Shown here: positions 29,791 to 39,204 of the stretch, piece after piece
Layout of the letters: every line of letters starts with the position of its first letter
Numbering within the stretch: the stretch's first letter is position 1
NCBI GenBank assembly: GCA_016715405.1
Contig: JADKAE010000016.1
Span: 1-64,000 of the forward strand
Origin: Saprospiraceae bacterium
Lineage (GTDB): Bacteria > Bacteroidota > Bacteroidia > Chitinophagales > Saprospiraceae
DNA: 64,000 bases
Direction: 5' to 3'
Notes under the pieces: generated by a model
The model's input: the letters and a program-made list of their open reading frames with translations, nothing else
What the model was told of the DNA's origin: nothing
Database searches by the model: none
Made by a program: the position numbers and the translations under genes

Positions 29791-30699
29791 TTGGCTGAAG
29801 CACAAACGGGAGTTACACCTGGAGCTGACACCGTATCCGTCTCTACAAAAAGCTGGCTTATCATGGCTGCGCTCAGCCTGGTGTGGGGCAGTTCGTATAT
29901 CCTCATCAAACGGGGGTTGGCGGTATTCTCTCCCGATCAGGTGGCCAGCTTGCGACTTGGTATTACCGCATTATCGCTATGGCCTGTATTAGTGATTCGC
30001 TGGCGTTTGGTCGACTGGCGCAGGGCGCATTGGTTGCTAATAGTAGGATTGTGCGGCAGCGGCATACCGGCCTTTCTTTTTGCCAATGCCCAAACGCGCA
30101 TCAGCAGCGCCATGGCAGGAATCCTCAATTCTCTTACGCCTTTATTCACCTTACTGCTCGGCGTATTGCTCTTCCGGGCTGCTGCTTCCTGGGCTAAAAT
30201 TGCGGGCGTATTAATCGGCTTGTCCGGCGCGATTCTGCTGGTATACATCACCAGCGAAGGTGGATTGGGCGGCAGCGCGCTTTTCAGCATGCTCGTGGTT
30301 ATAGCTACGATATGTTATGCGGCCAGCGTGAATACCGTAGGCTTCAAGCTTCGCGACCTCGATTCTATAACTATCAGTGCCGCCTCTTTTGCCATGGTGG
30401 GCACTCCTGCTTTAATCTATTTGTTTACTACCGATTTTGTCGATATACTTCAGCATAATCCACATGCTGCCGAAGCATTGGGTTATATCTTTTTGCTCGC
30501 CATTTTCGGCACCGTGCTGGGCTCTGTTTTCTTTTTTATTTTAGTAAAATGGACTAACCCCGTTTTTTCCTCTATGGTGAGCTACGTAGCCCCCATCATT
30601 TCTATTATGTGGGGTTTTAGCGATGGCGAATCGATTTCGCTTTGGCATTTTTTTGGGCTGGCGCTTATCCTTTCGGGGGTTTATCTGGCAAAAAAATAA
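29791..30699 (+). CDS. EamA/DMT family membrane exporter
   Basis: The 302-residue protein has about ten membrane helices in two EamA repeats. The first begins LIMAALSLVWGSSYILIKRG and the second LVVIATICYAASVNTVGFKL; the end is LALILSGVYLAKK. The drug/metabolite transporter family exports amino acids, nucleosides or drugs; the substrate is unknown. The frame starts with a TTG at 29791 just after the word repeat. An ATG at 29863 (MAALSLVWGSS) is an alternative but would trim the first helix. Confidence 0.85.
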   Translation: MAEAQTGVTPGADTVSVSTKSWLIMAALSLVWGSSYILIKRGLAVFSPDQVASLRLGITALSLWPVLVIRWRLVDWRRAHWLLIVGLCGSGIPAFLFANAQTRISSAMAGILNSLTPLFTLLLGVLLFRAAASWAKIAGVLIGLSGAILLVYITSEGGLGGSALFSMLVVIATICYAASVNTVGFKLRDLDSITISAASFAMVGTPALIYLFTTDFVDILQHNPHAAEALGYIFLLAIFGTVLGSVFFFILVKWTNPVFSSMVSYVAPIISIMWGFSDGESISLWHFFGLALILSGVYLAKK

Positions 30700-30710
30700 A
30701 CTAGTTATAT

Positions 30711-31388
30711 ATGGTAGCTAAATTGGAAGGGGTGAGTAAGTTGTATAAGGTGGGCGACCAGGAGATCATGGCGCTGCAGCCTACTACAATGTCTATCCAG
30801 GAAGGAGAATTACTACTCATCATTGGCCCCTCCGGCTCAGGTAAAACTACCTTGCTTTCCCTGCTAGGTTGCGTGATTTACCCCAGTACAGGCAATTTGT
30901 GGGTTGACGGTCAGGAAGTTGGCAAACTCAATGAGCGGCAGTTGGCACGCCTCCGATTGCATACCATAGGTTTTGTTTTTCAAAATTTCAACTTGCTGGC
31001 TCCGCTCAGTGCAGAAGACAACGTCATGATGCCCCTGCGTCTGCAAGGTCTTTCGGGCGGCGAAGTCCGCACCCGCACCGAAGAAGCACTGTCGATGGTG
31101 GGTATGCTCGACCGCCGTCGCAGCCTGCCCAAACAACTTTCAGGCGGCCAACAGCAACGTATCGCAATCGCGCGAGCGCTGGTAACCAATCCGAAACTCA
31201 TCCTCTGCGACGAACCCACAGCCTCCCTGGATAAAGACTCGATGGGCGTTGTGATGGAGGAATTGCGCGACCTGGCCGACAATGGCAAGTCTGTTTGCGT
31301 GGTCACCCACGACCCCCGCCTCAAAGCATACGCCCACCGCATCGTTGAAGTGAATAACGGCGTGGTATCCCCATTAGATGATTTTTAA
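30711..31388 (+). CDS. MacB/DevA-type ABC transporter ATPase
   Basis: The 225-residue protein has Walker A GPSGSGKTT (residues 40-48), Q loop FVFQNFNLLAP, signature LSGGQQQR, Walker B LILCDEPTASLD and switch VVTHD. It starts 11 bases after the DMT gene and is followed by a membrane fusion protein, a permease and a TolC-like channel, the usual order of a MacAB/DevBCA tripartite exporter. It should power outward transport of lipids, peptides or siderophores from the periplasm. Confidence 0.9.
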   Translation: MVAKLEGVSKLYKVGDQEIMALQPTTMSIQEGELLLIIGPSGSGKTTLLSLLGCVIYPSTGNLWVDGQEVGKLNERQLARLRLHTIGFVFQNFNLLAPLSAEDNVMMPLRLQGLSGGEVRTRTEEALSMVGMLDRRRSLPKQLSGGQQQRIAIARALVTNPKLILCDEPTASLDKDSMGVVMEELRDLADNGKSVCVVTHDPRLKAYAHRIVEVNNGVVSPLDDF

Positions 31389-31397
31389 CTTCATAAC

Positions 31398-32372
31398 ATG
31401 AAAAATCGACGCCTACCGCTGTTTGCTTGCTTAGCCCCCCTCTTTTCTTTGTTCTTGCTGGTTTATGGCTGCGACAAAAAAGAAGAGGGAAATACGGCTA
31501 ATGCCGCCGATGCCGCTGCCATAAAGCCCGACTCCTTAGTTATTTCAGAAGTAATGGGCCTGGCCCGCATCGAACCCCCACAGGAAATTATCACGCTCAA
31601 CGCCTCCGAAAAAGGATACGTCCGCGACGTGCGCTTTAGCGAAAACCAGCGCGTACAAAAAGGCGATGTACTGGTGCAACTCGACGATGAAATAGAACGC
31701 GCCCAACTGCGACAGGCGCAAAGCAGACTGCAAACCCAACGCGCCGCAATTGATGCAGCAAAAGCCACGCTGGCTTCCCTGCAAGTCAAACTGGCCGAAA
31801 CGCGCAATTCCCTGGAACGCAACCAACGGCTGTTTAAAGGCAACGCCGCTACCCAACAAAACGTAGATGACAGTCGCTTTGCCGCCGATGATATCGCCAA
31901 ACAAGTAGCCGCCCAGGAAGCCCAGATCGCCCGCGAGCAAGGCCGGCTCAACGAATTGCAATCCGACATATCTTATTATGATATGCTCGTATCCCGGAAA
32001 CGCCTGCGCGCCCCACTAACGGGTTTGTTTCTGTCTACCGACGTCAAACCGGGCACGTTCTTATCCGATAATGCCGCCCTCGGCGAATTTGCCGTCGACG
32101 GCCCCTACCAGGCCGTCACCGAAATCGACGAGCTATTTGCCGGCAAAATTCAAATCGGACAAAAAGCCATCATCAGGTTGCAAGGCGAACTCGACCCCAT
32201 CAGCACCGGAAAAGTGGTTTATGTAGCGCCCTATTTAAAGAAAAAGTCTTTATTCTCAGATAGCCCCGATAACCTCGAAGACCGACGAGTACGCGAAGTA
32301 CACGTCGCACTCGATAAAAACGACGCCGTGCTAATTGGGAGCCGGGTAGAATGTCTTATACAACTGCAATAA
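31398..32372 (+). CDS. Membrane fusion (HlyD/MacA/DevB) protein
   Basis: The 324-residue protein has a lipoprotein-like signal (LFSLFLLVYGCDKKEEG, lipobox VYGC). A biotinyl-lipoyl half (NASEKGYVRDVRFSENQRVQ, KGDVLVQLDD) and a long alpha-hairpin (IERAQLRQAQSRLQTQRAAI...) are followed by the second lipoyl half (RLRAPLTGLFLSTDVKPGTF) and a beta-barrel. This is the periplasmic adaptor of a tripartite exporter, linking the permease at 32379 to the TolC-like protein at 33520. It starts nine bases after the ATPase. Confidence 0.88.
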   Translation: MKNRRLPLFACLAPLFSLFLLVYGCDKKEEGNTANAADAAAIKPDSLVISEVMGLARIEPPQEIITLNASEKGYVRDVRFSENQRVQKGDVLVQLDDEIERAQLRQAQSRLQTQRAAIDAAKATLASLQVKLAETRNSLERNQRLFKGNAATQQNVDDSRFAADDIAKQVAAQEAQIAREQGRLNELQSDISYYDMLVSRKRLRAPLTGLFLSTDVKPGTFLSDNAALGEFAVDGPYQAVTEIDELFAGKIQIGQKAIIRLQGELDPISTGKVVYVAPYLKKKSLFSDSPDNLEDRRVREVHVALDKNDAVLIGSRVECLIQLQ

Positions 32373-32378
32373 GTCGCT

Positions 32379-33499
32379 ATGTTCAAAACAGCTATCCGCT
32401 TTTTGCTATACGATAAGGCAAAATCTATTGGCGCCCTTGCCGGGGTGCTGATCTCCGTATTTCTCATTGGCCAGCAGTCGGGCATTTTTATTTTTCTCAC
32501 CGATGCGATGTCTTCCCTGGTGCGCAATAACCCCGATTATATCTGGGTGGTAGACGAAAAAACAGAAAATGTAAATGCGCTTTCCATACTCGATATGCGC
32601 CTCGGGCGGCAATTAGAAAGCATTCCCGGCGTAAAAAAAGCGTTCCCCCTGGTACTGGCCGGCGGATCGGCCAAATTCGCCAACGGCAAATCAAGCGGCG
32701 TAACGCTTATCGGCGTAACCTACCCCGAATGCGCAGGCGGCCCCTGGAACCTCAGCACCGGCAATCGCTCCGACCTGCTCAAAGACGGCGCTATCATCAC
32801 AGAATTTTTTGACCGCGACGCATTGGGCGATGCTATCATAGGCGACTATTTTGAGATAAACGGCAAAAAGGTATTCATCGCCGGCAATACTCGCGGCGTG
32901 CGCAGCTTCGGCGGCATTTATATTTTCACTACCATCGAACGCGCCCGCTATCTGGGTAATTTTTCTAACCAAAAAGCAAACGCCTTTTTGGTAAAATGGG
33001 ATGATGGCGTTGCGCAGCAACAGGTGATCGCCAATATCAATGCTTATATGAACGGCGTGCGTGCATGGTCGAGCGAAGAATTTTCCCGGTCTACCGTTAA
33101 TGCCGTACTCAAATCAAGCGGTATTGCTTTATCGGTGGGCACGCTCATCGCTTTTGCGCTTATTACCGGTTTTGTCATTATTGGTCTTACTCTGTATTCA
33201 AGCGCTATTGACCGCTTGCGCGACTACGGCACGCTCAAAGCTATAGGCGCCTCCAACGGCTATGTGCGGGGCTTATCCTGACACAAGCGCTTATCGTGGC
33301 GCTTATCGGCTTTGTCATCGGTTATGCACTTGTATTGGGTTTCCCAAAAGGAATCGCACAGGCAGGTACCATCTTTGAATTTCCACTATGGCTGCGATTC
33401 GGCTTTTTCGTCATGACGGTATCGATTGCCCTTTTTGGCAGCTTCTTTGCCATCCGGCGAATTGTATCGCTCGAACCCTCTGCCATTTTCCGGGGATAA
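32379..33499 (+). CDS. DevC/MacB-type ABC permease, frameshifted
   Basis: An N-terminal helix (AKSIGALAGVLISVFLIGQQ), a periplasmic domain and three C-terminal helices (LSVGTLIAFALITGFVIIGL; ILTQALIVALIGFVIGYAL, restored; LRFGFFVMTVSIALFGSFFA) give the type VII permease layout, ending LEPSAIFRG. One lost G in the run near 33273 breaks the frame; five G restore YVRGLILTQAL. Restored length is about 373 residues. It lies six bases after the fusion protein and 20 before the TolC-like gene. Confidence 0.87.
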
Positions 33500-33519
33500 A
33501 CATTTGATTATTTATCGTT

Positions 33520-34866
33520 ATGCATGTATTTATGATAAAAAATATGCTCCTTTCGGGAATAGCAATCGCTTGGATTGCCGCCCCAAACCCCGCACAATCA
33601 CAGGCGCTAACGCTGGACATGGTGCTGGAAAAAGCCGTTGCCCATAACTACGACCTGAAAAACCAGATGGTTAAAGAGGCGATAGCCGACAATGAACTGG
33701 AGAAATTGAAGGCAGCCCGGCAGCCCAAAATCACGCTGGATGGCGACCTGCGCGTCAACCCCCTGCTGCAAACCAGTATCATCCCGGGCGCGGCGTTTAC
33801 CCCTCCAGGCCAACCTGTAGTTGACGACCGCGAGGTGAAGTTCGGCACGCTCTTCAACGCCGGCTTCGGCCTTAATGCCTCCTATGCGCTGTGGGATCCC
33901 ACCTATGAAACTAGCTCGGCTATTTTGCAGGAACAACGCAGGGCAGAAACTACAACGCTACAACAACAAACGATCGATGTAAAACTACTTGCCGCCGAAG
34001 CTTTTTACGCGGTTTTACTCCAACAGGAACAGGAAGCGCTTGCTACCTCCCGGCTACAACGTGCACAAGACCTGCGCAACGTAGCACAACAGCGGTTTGA
34101 ATACGGCACTGCGCTGGCCATAGACGTGCAAAAGAGCGAACTCGACGTACAAACCGCACGTGCCACCCTCACCCAAACGACCAACAACCTCAAACGAAAC
34201 CGCCTCCAACTTGCCCGGCTGATCGGACTTTCCGCTGGGGAGCTCCCCACCCTGGCTCCTCTGGCCATTAACACAAGCCCGTCAGAAATAGAAAGCCCGG
34301 TTCCTGCAGCCTCCCTGGCGGCCAACCGGCTCGAAGTAAAAGCCGAGCAACACCTTCTAAGTATCAACCGGCAACAACAAACGCTGGAATCAAAAAAATA
34401 CCTGCCGCGCGTAGATCTTTACGGCAATATTTCACTTCAACATCTAAGCGACGATTTCGCCGTATGGGAACGCTGGTTTCCTTTCGCCTATATGGGCCTG
34501 CGGGCTTCTTTTACGCTTTATGACGGCCGGCTAAAAGCCCGTAATTCCGAAAATTACAGGCTGAGAAGCATCATTAATCAGCAAAATTTGAGCCGAATAC
34601 AAGAAGACCTGACTTATGAAATTGAAAGCGCGTCGCTCGATTTATCAAACGCCCTAAGCCAATATGAGGCTGCTCAACTCACCCTGCGCAACGCCCGCGA
34701 TGTGGCAGCCGTGGATCGGGTGCAATATGAAGAAGGCAAATTGCTTTTCAGCGAACGGAGAAATACAGAGTTTGCCCTGCGGGAAGCAGAAAGCCAATTA
34801 TTAGGCAGTCTTCAGCAATATCTTATCGCCGAATTGCGCAAGCGCAAAGCGGAAGGGAAATTTTAA
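33520..34866 (+). CDS. TolC family outer-membrane efflux channel protein
   Basis: The 448-residue protein begins with a signal peptide (MIKNMLLSGIAIAWIAAPNP) and has the two repeated halves of the TolC/OEP family: long helices (VLEKAVAHNYDLKNQMVKEA..., RAQDLRNVAQQRFEYGTALA...) alternating with barrel strands (FGTLFNAGFGLNASYALWDP; FPFAYMGLRASFTLYDGRLK). Conserved QRFEYGTALAIDVQKSE matches the RYxxGxxxxxDVxxA motif. It completes the tripartite exporter with the ATPase, adaptor and permease just upstream. It converges on a MORN-caspase gene, eight bases apart. Confidence 0.9.
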   Translation: MHVFMIKNMLLSGIAIAWIAAPNPAQSQALTLDMVLEKAVAHNYDLKNQMVKEAIADNELEKLKAARQPKITLDGDLRVNPLLQTSIIPGAAFTPPGQPVVDDREVKFGTLFNAGFGLNASYALWDPTYETSSAILQEQRRAETTTLQQQTIDVKLLAAEAFYAVLLQQEQEALATSRLQRAQDLRNVAQQRFEYGTALAIDVQKSELDVQTARATLTQTTNNLKRNRLQLARLIGLSAGELPTLAPLAINTSPSEIESPVPAASLAANRLEVKAEQHLLSINRQQQTLESKKYLPRVDLYGNISLQHLSDDFAVWERWFPFAYMGLRASFTLYDGRLKARNSENYRLRSIINQQNLSRIQEDLTYEIESASLDLSNALSQYEAAQLTLRNARDVAAVDRVQYEEGKLLFSERRNTEFALREAESQLLGSLQQYLIAELRKRKAEGKF

Positions 34867-34874
34867 TTTGCACA

Positions 34875-36833
34875 CTACCTCAGCACCGCCACCGTCATCC
34901 TGGGATCGTAGTCGCCTTGCATAATCGGGGATTGGCGGTTGCCGGTATACGAGCGCACATTGGCTTGCACATAATCGAACAACTCCTGTACGCTCACAAT
35001 CTTATCTTTGCTGCTATCGGCTTCGCCTTTGAGGCCGCGTATCAGAAAGTGGCTGAACACCCCCTGGCGAAGTCCGCTTGATTCGAGTGAAGTTTCCTCC
35101 GATTTGGAAGACATCAGCAGGGCGGAGCCGGCTTTTGCCTTAGCGAGTGTTTCGTAATAGGTATTGAGTATACTGGGTTCTTTGTCGCCGCGCATAGCCA
35201 ACAGGCTACCGGAGTGGCAGGCATCGGCAATCACCAGTTTGTATTTTGCAGGGCTGCTGGCCAGGATATCGTTGACTTCGTCGTGGTATAATTTATTGTC
35301 GACGCCGTCAAAATCGATGGGCAGGAAAGAACCTTTCAGGCCGTGTCCGGAAAAGTAAAAGAAAACCAGATCATTGGGCCCCGCCTTGCCGAAGATATCC
35401 TCCATTGTGGTTTTGATGTTGCGCTTGGTAGCGTCTTCATCCACCAGGATGCGGATTTGTTCTTCGGGCAAAGCCCCTCCTTCCGGGCTGCGCAGAAACG
35501 CAAAGATGCGGTACGCGTCGTCATCCGGATAGCGCAAAACGGGCATATGGTTGTATGCCGACACGCCGATGATCACGGCCCACACTTTGAGGTCGGGCAT
35601 AGTTTTGCGGTATTTGGGACTGGTTACGTCTTCCTGGGCGATGGCGTAGGGATTTTTAGCGCCCAGATAGGTGCCTTCTTTCCAGAAACCGTTTACGTGG
35701 GTGCCGTCTTCCATAAAAAGCGTCCCGTAACCGTTAAAAGCGCCATTAGCCATATCGCCCTCGTAGCGCTCGCTGTTGGGGTAATACACCACGCCTTTGC
35801 CGTCGGGCAAATGATTTTTAAACGTGCCAATATACTTGGGACCGTCGCGAAAAACATAGGTGCCGTAACCGTTTGCACAATCGCCCTCGATACAGCCCAT
35901 TTTCGTAGTGGCGCCTTTTCCTACAAATTCACCTTCGCGCCATTCTCCGGTGGTAGTGGCGCCGTTGGCCTGGATAAGCGTACCGTTGCCGTTGCGGAGA
36001 CCGTTGCGAAAATTGCCTACGTATTTGTCTTTATTGGGATAAAAAAACGTGCCGCCGGCGTTGGGTTTGCCATTTCGAAAATAACCCTCGTAGCGGCTTC
36101 CATCGGGATAGGCGAATACACCCTGGCCATTTACACAATCGCCGCTCAAGCACCCCGATTGCACGGTAGTGCCGTCATTGGATTTTTCTTTTTCCAGGGC
36201 CAAAGCATCGATAATCTTACCGCCGGTGTCAACGGGTTGTCCACGCTTCCAACTGCCAGTGCGCTTGGAGCCGTCGGCATATGTTTTAGTGCCGTTGCCT
36301 TCGGGGTACCGGTTCATCCATTCGCCCTGGTATTTGGAGCCGTCGGAGTAATAACAAACACCGATACCCTGAATTTCTCCATTTCGAAATTCACCGATAT
36401 ATACCGCCCCGCTGGGATAAATGTAAATACCCGTACCGTTGTAACAATCGCCTGATACGCATCCGGTCTGGGCCGGCGTAAGCTCTGCATTGCCTTTTAC
36501 GCCTATTTCCGACCAACTGGTGGTTTGTGTTTTGATGAATTTGCCCTTTCGCCATTCGCCTTCTTCGCGCACACCGTTTTTATACGTTTTTATCCCCTGT
36601 CCGTCGGGTTTGCCGGCGCTCCACTCCCCGCGGTATTTGCTACCATCGGTATAATAACAGGTACCTACGCCCTTTATCTGGCCGTCGGCAAAATGCCCGG
36701 CATATTTGGAACCATCAGGTAATATCAAAATGCCGTTGCCGTTTTTGCAATCCCCCGAAATACACTGCGCCGAACTCCAGGTTGATAAGAATAAGAATAT
36801 GAATAAGATGAAGATGGGTAAAACATGTTTCAT
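34875..36833 (-). CDS. Exported MORN-repeat caspase (C14-like) protein, long paralogue
   Basis: The protein is 652 residues from the ATG at 36833, with a signal peptide (MKHVLPIFILFIFLFLSTWSSA). About 15 MORN repeats (for example YTDGSKYRGEWSAGKPDGQG) fill residues 25-410. They fall into four blocks, each opened by a C-x-S/E-G-D-C-x-N-G header: CISGDCKNG, CVSGDCYNG, CLSGDCVNG, CIEGDCANG. The C-terminal caspase-like domain has catalytic His in FSGHG (residue 497) and Cys in ADACHSG (539), so it looks active. It should act in the periplasm or at the surface. A shorter paralogue lies directly upstream on the same strand. Confidence 0.9.
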   Translation of the reverse strand: MKHVLPIFILFIFLFLSTWSSAQCISGDCKNGNGILILPDGSKYAGHFADGQIKGVGTCYYTDGSKYRGEWSAGKPDGQGIKTYKNGVREEGEWRKGKFIKTQTTSWSEIGVKGNAELTPAQTGCVSGDCYNGTGIYIYPSGAVYIGEFRNGEIQGIGVCYYSDGSKYQGEWMNRYPEGNGTKTYADGSKRTGSWKRGQPVDTGGKIIDALALEKEKSNDGTTVQSGCLSGDCVNGQGVFAYPDGSRYEGYFRNGKPNAGGTFFYPNKDKYVGNFRNGLRNGNGTLIQANGATTTGEWREGEFVGKGATTKMGCIEGDCANGYGTYVFRDGPKYIGTFKNHLPDGKGVVYYPNSERYEGDMANGAFNGYGTLFMEDGTHVNGFWKEGTYLGAKNPYAIAQEDVTSPKYRKTMPDLKVWAVIIGVSAYNHMPVLRYPDDDAYRIFAFLRSPEGGALPEEQIRILVDEDATKRNIKTTMEDIFGKAGPNDLVFFYFSGHGLKGSFLPIDFDGVDNKLYHDEVNDILASSPAKYKLVIADACHSGSLLAMRGDKEPSILNTYYETLAKAKAGSALLMSSKSEETSLESSGLRQGVFSHFLIRGLKGEADSSKDKIVSVQELFDYVQANVRSYTGNRQSPIMQGDYDPRMTVAVLR

Positions 36834-36906
36834 GCTGCGTTTGGGTTTTAACATATGGTGTATTTGACAGAAAAGCCCATTCTTGCAGGCTAAGTTAAGA
36901 AAAAAT

Positions 36907-36985
36907 GCGATTCATTTCTGATTGCGGATTTCGGATTGCGGATTTTTCAGGATAAATCGAATTCGAAATCGCAAATCCGCAATCA
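36907..36985. repeat. GGATTGCGGATT word repeat
   Basis: GATTGCGGATT (36920-36930) recurs at 36934-36944 and has its exact reverse complement at 36974-36984, with TCGAATTCGA near 36957-36966 between them. It fills the gap between the two MORN-caspase genes. Confidence 0.8.
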
Positions 36986-36993
36986 ATTCGTAT

Positions 36994-38349
36994 TCACCTC
37001 ACCACTCCCACCGGCATACCCTCGTCGTAGTTTCCTGAGAGGGAAGGAGTTTGCGCATTGGCCGTATAAAGGCGAACCTGGCGGTGGATAAAAACGAATA
37101 GTTCTTTTATGGTAACCAAATTATCCACATTAATATCGGCTTCGCCTTTGAGGCCGCGCACCAGGAAATGGCTAAAAATGCCTGCCCGGAGGCCGCCGTC
37201 TTCCAGCGAATATTCTTCGCCTTTCGACGACATGAGCAGCGCCATGCCGCCTTTGGCATCTTCAAATGCCTGGTAATACTTTTTCAGTGTGCTTTCCAGG
37301 GGAGTTTTTGCGGCAAACAGAGTACCTGAATGGCAAGCGTCAGCGATCACGAGTTTGTGTTTGGCGCGGCTTTGGCGAAGTACATCTTTAATTTCCACAT
37401 GTGTAAGTTTGTTGTTGTATCCATCAAAATCTATGGGCAAAAAAGCGCCGGGCAGGCCATGTCCTGAGAAATAAAGCATGACCACATCGTTGTCGTCGGC
37501 ACGCGAAAACACCATACGCATCGTGCTGATCACATTTTTCCGGGTGGCGTCTTCATCGATGAGCACTTTCACCTGGTTATCGGGCAGGGCGCCGCCTTCC
37601 GGGCTTTTCAGGAAAGCATAAATCTGGTAGGCATCGTCGTCGGTGTAGCGCAATACGGGCATGTGTACATACCGCGCAGCGCCCACAATGACGGCCCATA
37701 TTTTCACTTTGGGGTCTTTATCCACTTTTTCATAAGCCACCTCTACGGTTTTTACGCTTTCCGTTTCGTCGTCCAGGGAGTCGTTTGTCCACTGGCCGGC
37801 TATCTGGCGGCCATCGGCGTAATACAGGGCGCCTTGTCCCTGGCGTTTGCCTTTATACCATTGCCCTTCGTAACGCGACCCGTCGGCGTAGTCCAAACGC
37901 CCCATGCCTTCAAAATACCCCATCACAAACTGCCCTTCGTAGCGGTCGCCATTGACAAACACGAAGATGCCCTGGCCGTGTTGCCAGTTATCCTGCCACT
38001 CGCCCTCGTAGCGATTGCCATTGGCATATTTCATCACTCCGCGGCCGCCGAACTTATTGAGGTGAAATTCTCCAAAATATTCGTCGCCGTTGGCAAACAC
38101 AAAACGCCCGTCACCCTCGCGGTACTGGTCGGTCCAATTGCCAATATACTTATTGCCATCGCTGAAATAAAAGATACCCTTGCCATGGATTTTTCCTTCG
38201 AGGAAATCGCCGATGTACTTGCCGCCGGAGGGAAAAACAGCAGTACCATAGCCGTTGAAGCAGTCGCCGCTAAGGCACTTATACTGTGCTTGTAGTCCCA
38301 CGGGAATGAACAACGCGACCAACACGCTCGCACGGAGGATTGCTCTCAT
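36994..38349 (-). CDS. Exported MORN-repeat caspase (C14-like) protein, short paralogue
   Basis: The ATG at 38349 gives 451 residues with signal peptide MRAILRASVLVALFIPVGLQA. One CLSGDCFNG header is followed by about eight MORN repeats (for example FANGDEYFGEFHLNKFGGRG). The caspase-like domain carries His in FSGHG (residue 297) and Cys in ADACHSG (339). It shares with its neighbour the segment PVLRYTDDDAYQIYAFLKSP and the end ...GNYDEGMPVGVVR. Compared with the long paralogue it lacks three of the four header blocks. The two genes are in tandem, 161 bases apart, and probably arose by duplication. Confidence 0.9.
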   Translation of the reverse strand: MRAILRASVLVALFIPVGLQAQYKCLSGDCFNGYGTAVFPSGGKYIGDFLEGKIHGKGIFYFSDGNKYIGNWTDQYREGDGRFVFANGDEYFGEFHLNKFGGRGVMKYANGNRYEGEWQDNWQHGQGIFVFVNGDRYEGQFVMGYFEGMGRLDYADGSRYEGQWYKGKRQGQGALYYADGRQIAGQWTNDSLDDETESVKTVEVAYEKVDKDPKVKIWAVIVGAARYVHMPVLRYTDDDAYQIYAFLKSPEGGALPDNQVKVLIDEDATRKNVISTMRMVFSRADDNDVVMLYFSGHGLPGAFLPIDFDGYNNKLTHVEIKDVLRQSRAKHKLVIADACHSGTLFAAKTPLESTLKKYYQAFEDAKGGMALLMSSKGEEYSLEDGGLRAGIFSHFLVRGLKGEADINVDNLVTIKELFVFIHRQVRLYTANAQTPSLSGNYDEGMPVGVVR

Positions 38350-38524
38350 GATGATGTCTTTTTTAGGCTGCCACAAACAGGGCAGCTCAGGCGAAAGAGA
38401 TTGAAATAATTGCGTGTAGCGGTTGGCGCAATAGAAAACGGTTTTTGGTTTGCAAAAGCAATATGCCTCCCCGTGCTAATAATACCCTTATGCAGGGATT
38501 GTGTTGATGTGTAGTAGTTGTATG

Positions 38525-38554
38525 TTGAAAACTATTATGAATAAACTATATTTA
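38525..38554 (+). promoter_or_regulatory. Bacteroidota promoter TTG-N19-TATATTTA
   Basis: TTG at 38525-38527 and TATATTTA at 38547-38554 are 19 bases apart, close to the TTTG-N19/20-TAnnTTTG consensus. It would start transcription near 38561, about 80 bases before the DUF4920 lipoprotein start at 38643. Confidence 0.4.
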
Positions 38555-38642
38555 TATGGCCTTATTGCACCGCAAAAACGTTTTAAGAAAAAATTTACAC
38601 GGAAAGCTTACTTTTGCATGCTACATTAACACCTTATTAATT

Positions 38643-39143
38643 ATGCGCATGGTAAGTGTATTAAAAACCTGGGGCCCGGTTTTGGCCCTGTGTGTCGTGC
38701 TGGCAGCTTGCAACAGCACGCGTCCGATTACCGGACAGACCTTCGGCGAGCCTATTTCTTCTAAAGACGCCATCTCTTATGACAACCTGCTCAAAAAGCT
38801 GGACGGCAAAGATTCGCTGGCCGTAAAGGTGCGCGGCACAGTAGAAGGCGTATGCCAGGCAAAAGGCTGCTGGATGAATATCGTTTCTGCTAAAAATCCA
38901 TCGCAGGAACCGATGTTTGTCAAATTCAAAGATTATGGGTTTTTTATGCCCAAAGATATCGCCGGCCGCGAGGTCATCATGCAAGGGTACGCCTACCGCG
39001 AAGTCACTCCCGTAGATGAACTCAAACACTACGCCGAAGACGAGGGCAAACCACAGGCCGAAATCGACGCCATCACCCAACCCAAAGTAGAACTCAAGTT
39101 TATGGCTTCGGGTGTGATGCTGGTAGACCAGGCCAAACAATAA
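38643..39143 (+). CDS. DUF4920 domain lipoprotein
   Basis: The ATG at 38643 (or 38649) gives about 166 residues with signal VLKTWGPVLALCVVLAACNS (lipobox LAAC). The DUF4920 pattern follows: VRGTVEGVCQAKGCWMNIVS with its C-x3-GCW core, FVKFKDYGFFMPKDIAGREV, VDELKHYAEDEGKPQAEID and LKFMASGVML. The family is an OB-fold-like small periplasmic domain with an invariant Cys pair; metal or redox binding has been suggested only by its residues. The frame opens at 38556, but those codons precede the signal. Confidence 0.88.
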   Translation: MRMVSVLKTWGPVLALCVVLAACNSTRPITGQTFGEPISSKDAISYDNLLKKLDGKDSLAVKVRGTVEGVCQAKGCWMNIVSAKNPSQEPMFVKFKDYGFFMPKDIAGREVIMQGYAYREVTPVDELKHYAEDEGKPQAEIDAITQPKVELKFMASGVMLVDQAKQ

Positions 39144-39204
39144 GCCTCCGCCGGGAAGCGTTGTTGTTGAACTATCGCGGCAACGCTTCCCTCAACCCAC
39201 TTGT

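Noticed and set aside
35343..36455. A 370-codon open frame on the plus strand
   Set aside because: It is the antisense of MORN repeats, whose repetitive codons keep the opposite frame open.
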